Assembly: GCA_963742035.1 (NCBI GenBank) | Contig: CAVUKH010000005.1 | Location: forward strand, 76,710-140,709 | DNA: 64,000 bases | Reading direction: 5' to 3' | Origin: Bog-473 sp963742035 | GTDB lineage: Bacteria > Actinomycetota > Acidimicrobiia > Acidimicrobiales > RAAP-2 | Shown here: positions 63,845-64,000 of the stretch, piece by piece | Layout: each line of letters begins with the position of its first letter | How positions within the stretch are numbered: position 1 is the first letter of the stretch | Program-made: the position numbers and the translations under genes | Notes under the pieces: model-generated | Databases searched by the model: none | What the model was told of the DNA's origin: nothing | What the model saw: the letters and a program-made list of their open reading frames with translations, nothing else

Positions 63845-64000
63845 AGGCAAAACGGATCTACAGCCCCAGTCGGATCGTTGCCCTGGTGGTCATCGGGGTG
63901 ATGTTGTTCGGCCTTGCGTACATCGGGTTCGCGCCCGGCGACGCCGCGGTCTCGGTCCCTCAGGGGGCGCACGCCGGCCAGCTGACCATGCACCCGTGCA
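63841..64000 (+). CDS. Alpha/beta-hydrolase-like secreted protein, N-terminal part (cut by window end)
   Basis: Starts at ATG 63841, overlapping the preceding stop, and runs off the window. The ~53 visible residues have a basic N-terminus, a TM or signal helix (IVALVVIGVMLFGLAYIGF) and the start VSVPQGAHAGQLTMHPC, a pattern seen at the N-terminus of exported TAP-like alpha/beta hydrolases. The catalytic core is outside the window, so the assignment is tentative. Confidence 0.5.
   Translation, partial: MKAKRIYSPSRIVALVVIGVMLFGLAYIGFAPGDAAVSVPQGAHAGQLTMHPC

Overview
The window reads as a chromosomal segment of a GC-rich actinobacterium, most likely from the Acidimicrobiia or a close relative. 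The support is two WhiB-type regulators, a DivIVA-domain protein, a UPF0182 membrane protein, an F420-type (DUF385) oxidoreductase, an actinobacterial Sdh1-like succinate dehydrogenase, and a secreted protein built of GYWLVASDGG-type repeats. The taxonomic call is inference from gene content; no rRNA is present. Base composition looks less GC-extreme in the first ~10 kb and the last ~9.8 kb than in the middle.

Region 1 (1-10.1 kb) is an envelope and phosphate-uptake island. It holds the end of a secreted protein with six near-identical 126-bp repeats, then pstC, pstA and pstS. A second PstS-like protein follows; after an apparent +1 frameshift it runs in frame through a membrane segment into the PstB ATPase. 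Next come an exosortase/archaeosortase-family peptidase, a translationally coupled single-pass protein and a Ser/Thr-rich membrane-anchored protein.

Region 2 (10.1-14.5 kb) is a tightly overlapped purN-purH-folD-cupin-metF operon for purine and one-carbon metabolism. Region 3 (14.5-18.3 kb) holds a decayed FtsX-like permease and a small gene plus nucleotidyltransferase pair that resembles a toxin-antitoxin or Abi-type module. Region 4 (18.4-25 kb) has icd and mdh, then the conserved trio of circularly permuted ATP-grasp, alpha-E and transglutaminase proteins. The ATP-grasp protein ends in a polyglutamine tail. An ACT-domain protein follows.

Region 5 (25-36.7 kb) carries a Gfo/Idh/MocA oxidoreductase, a COG4705-like membrane protein, DinB, GNAT, an F420-type oxidoreductase divergent from a TetR regulator, two small unknown genes, and a leftward sdhC-sdhA-sdhB-SCP2-SDR run divergent from a LysR regulator with a palindromic operator. 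Region 6 (36.7-50.3 kb) has a BchI/MoxR-like AAA+ with a VWA partner, two whiB genes flanking a frameshifted formiminotransferase, a degenerate zincin-like protein, an HtrA-like protein without catalytic residues, MreB, a HEAT-repeat protein, a Lon-like PDZ protease, and a DivIVA coiled-coil protein whose C-terminus carries a phage-head-protein-like Cys/His motif.

Region 7 (50.3-64 kb) has the UPF0182 protein, initiator tRNA-Met, an ISL3 transposase remnant, an MFS transporter, a LuxR-type ATPase regulator split by a frameshift, PspC, and a rightward overlapping cassette of MMPL transporter, cupin, epimerase, truncated metallo-hydrolase and alpha/beta hydrolase (cut by the window end). Several otherwise well-conserved genes are broken by single +1 frame changes. 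That pattern could be real decay, programmed frameshifting or consensus error, and it matters for interpreting the PstS/PstB fusion.
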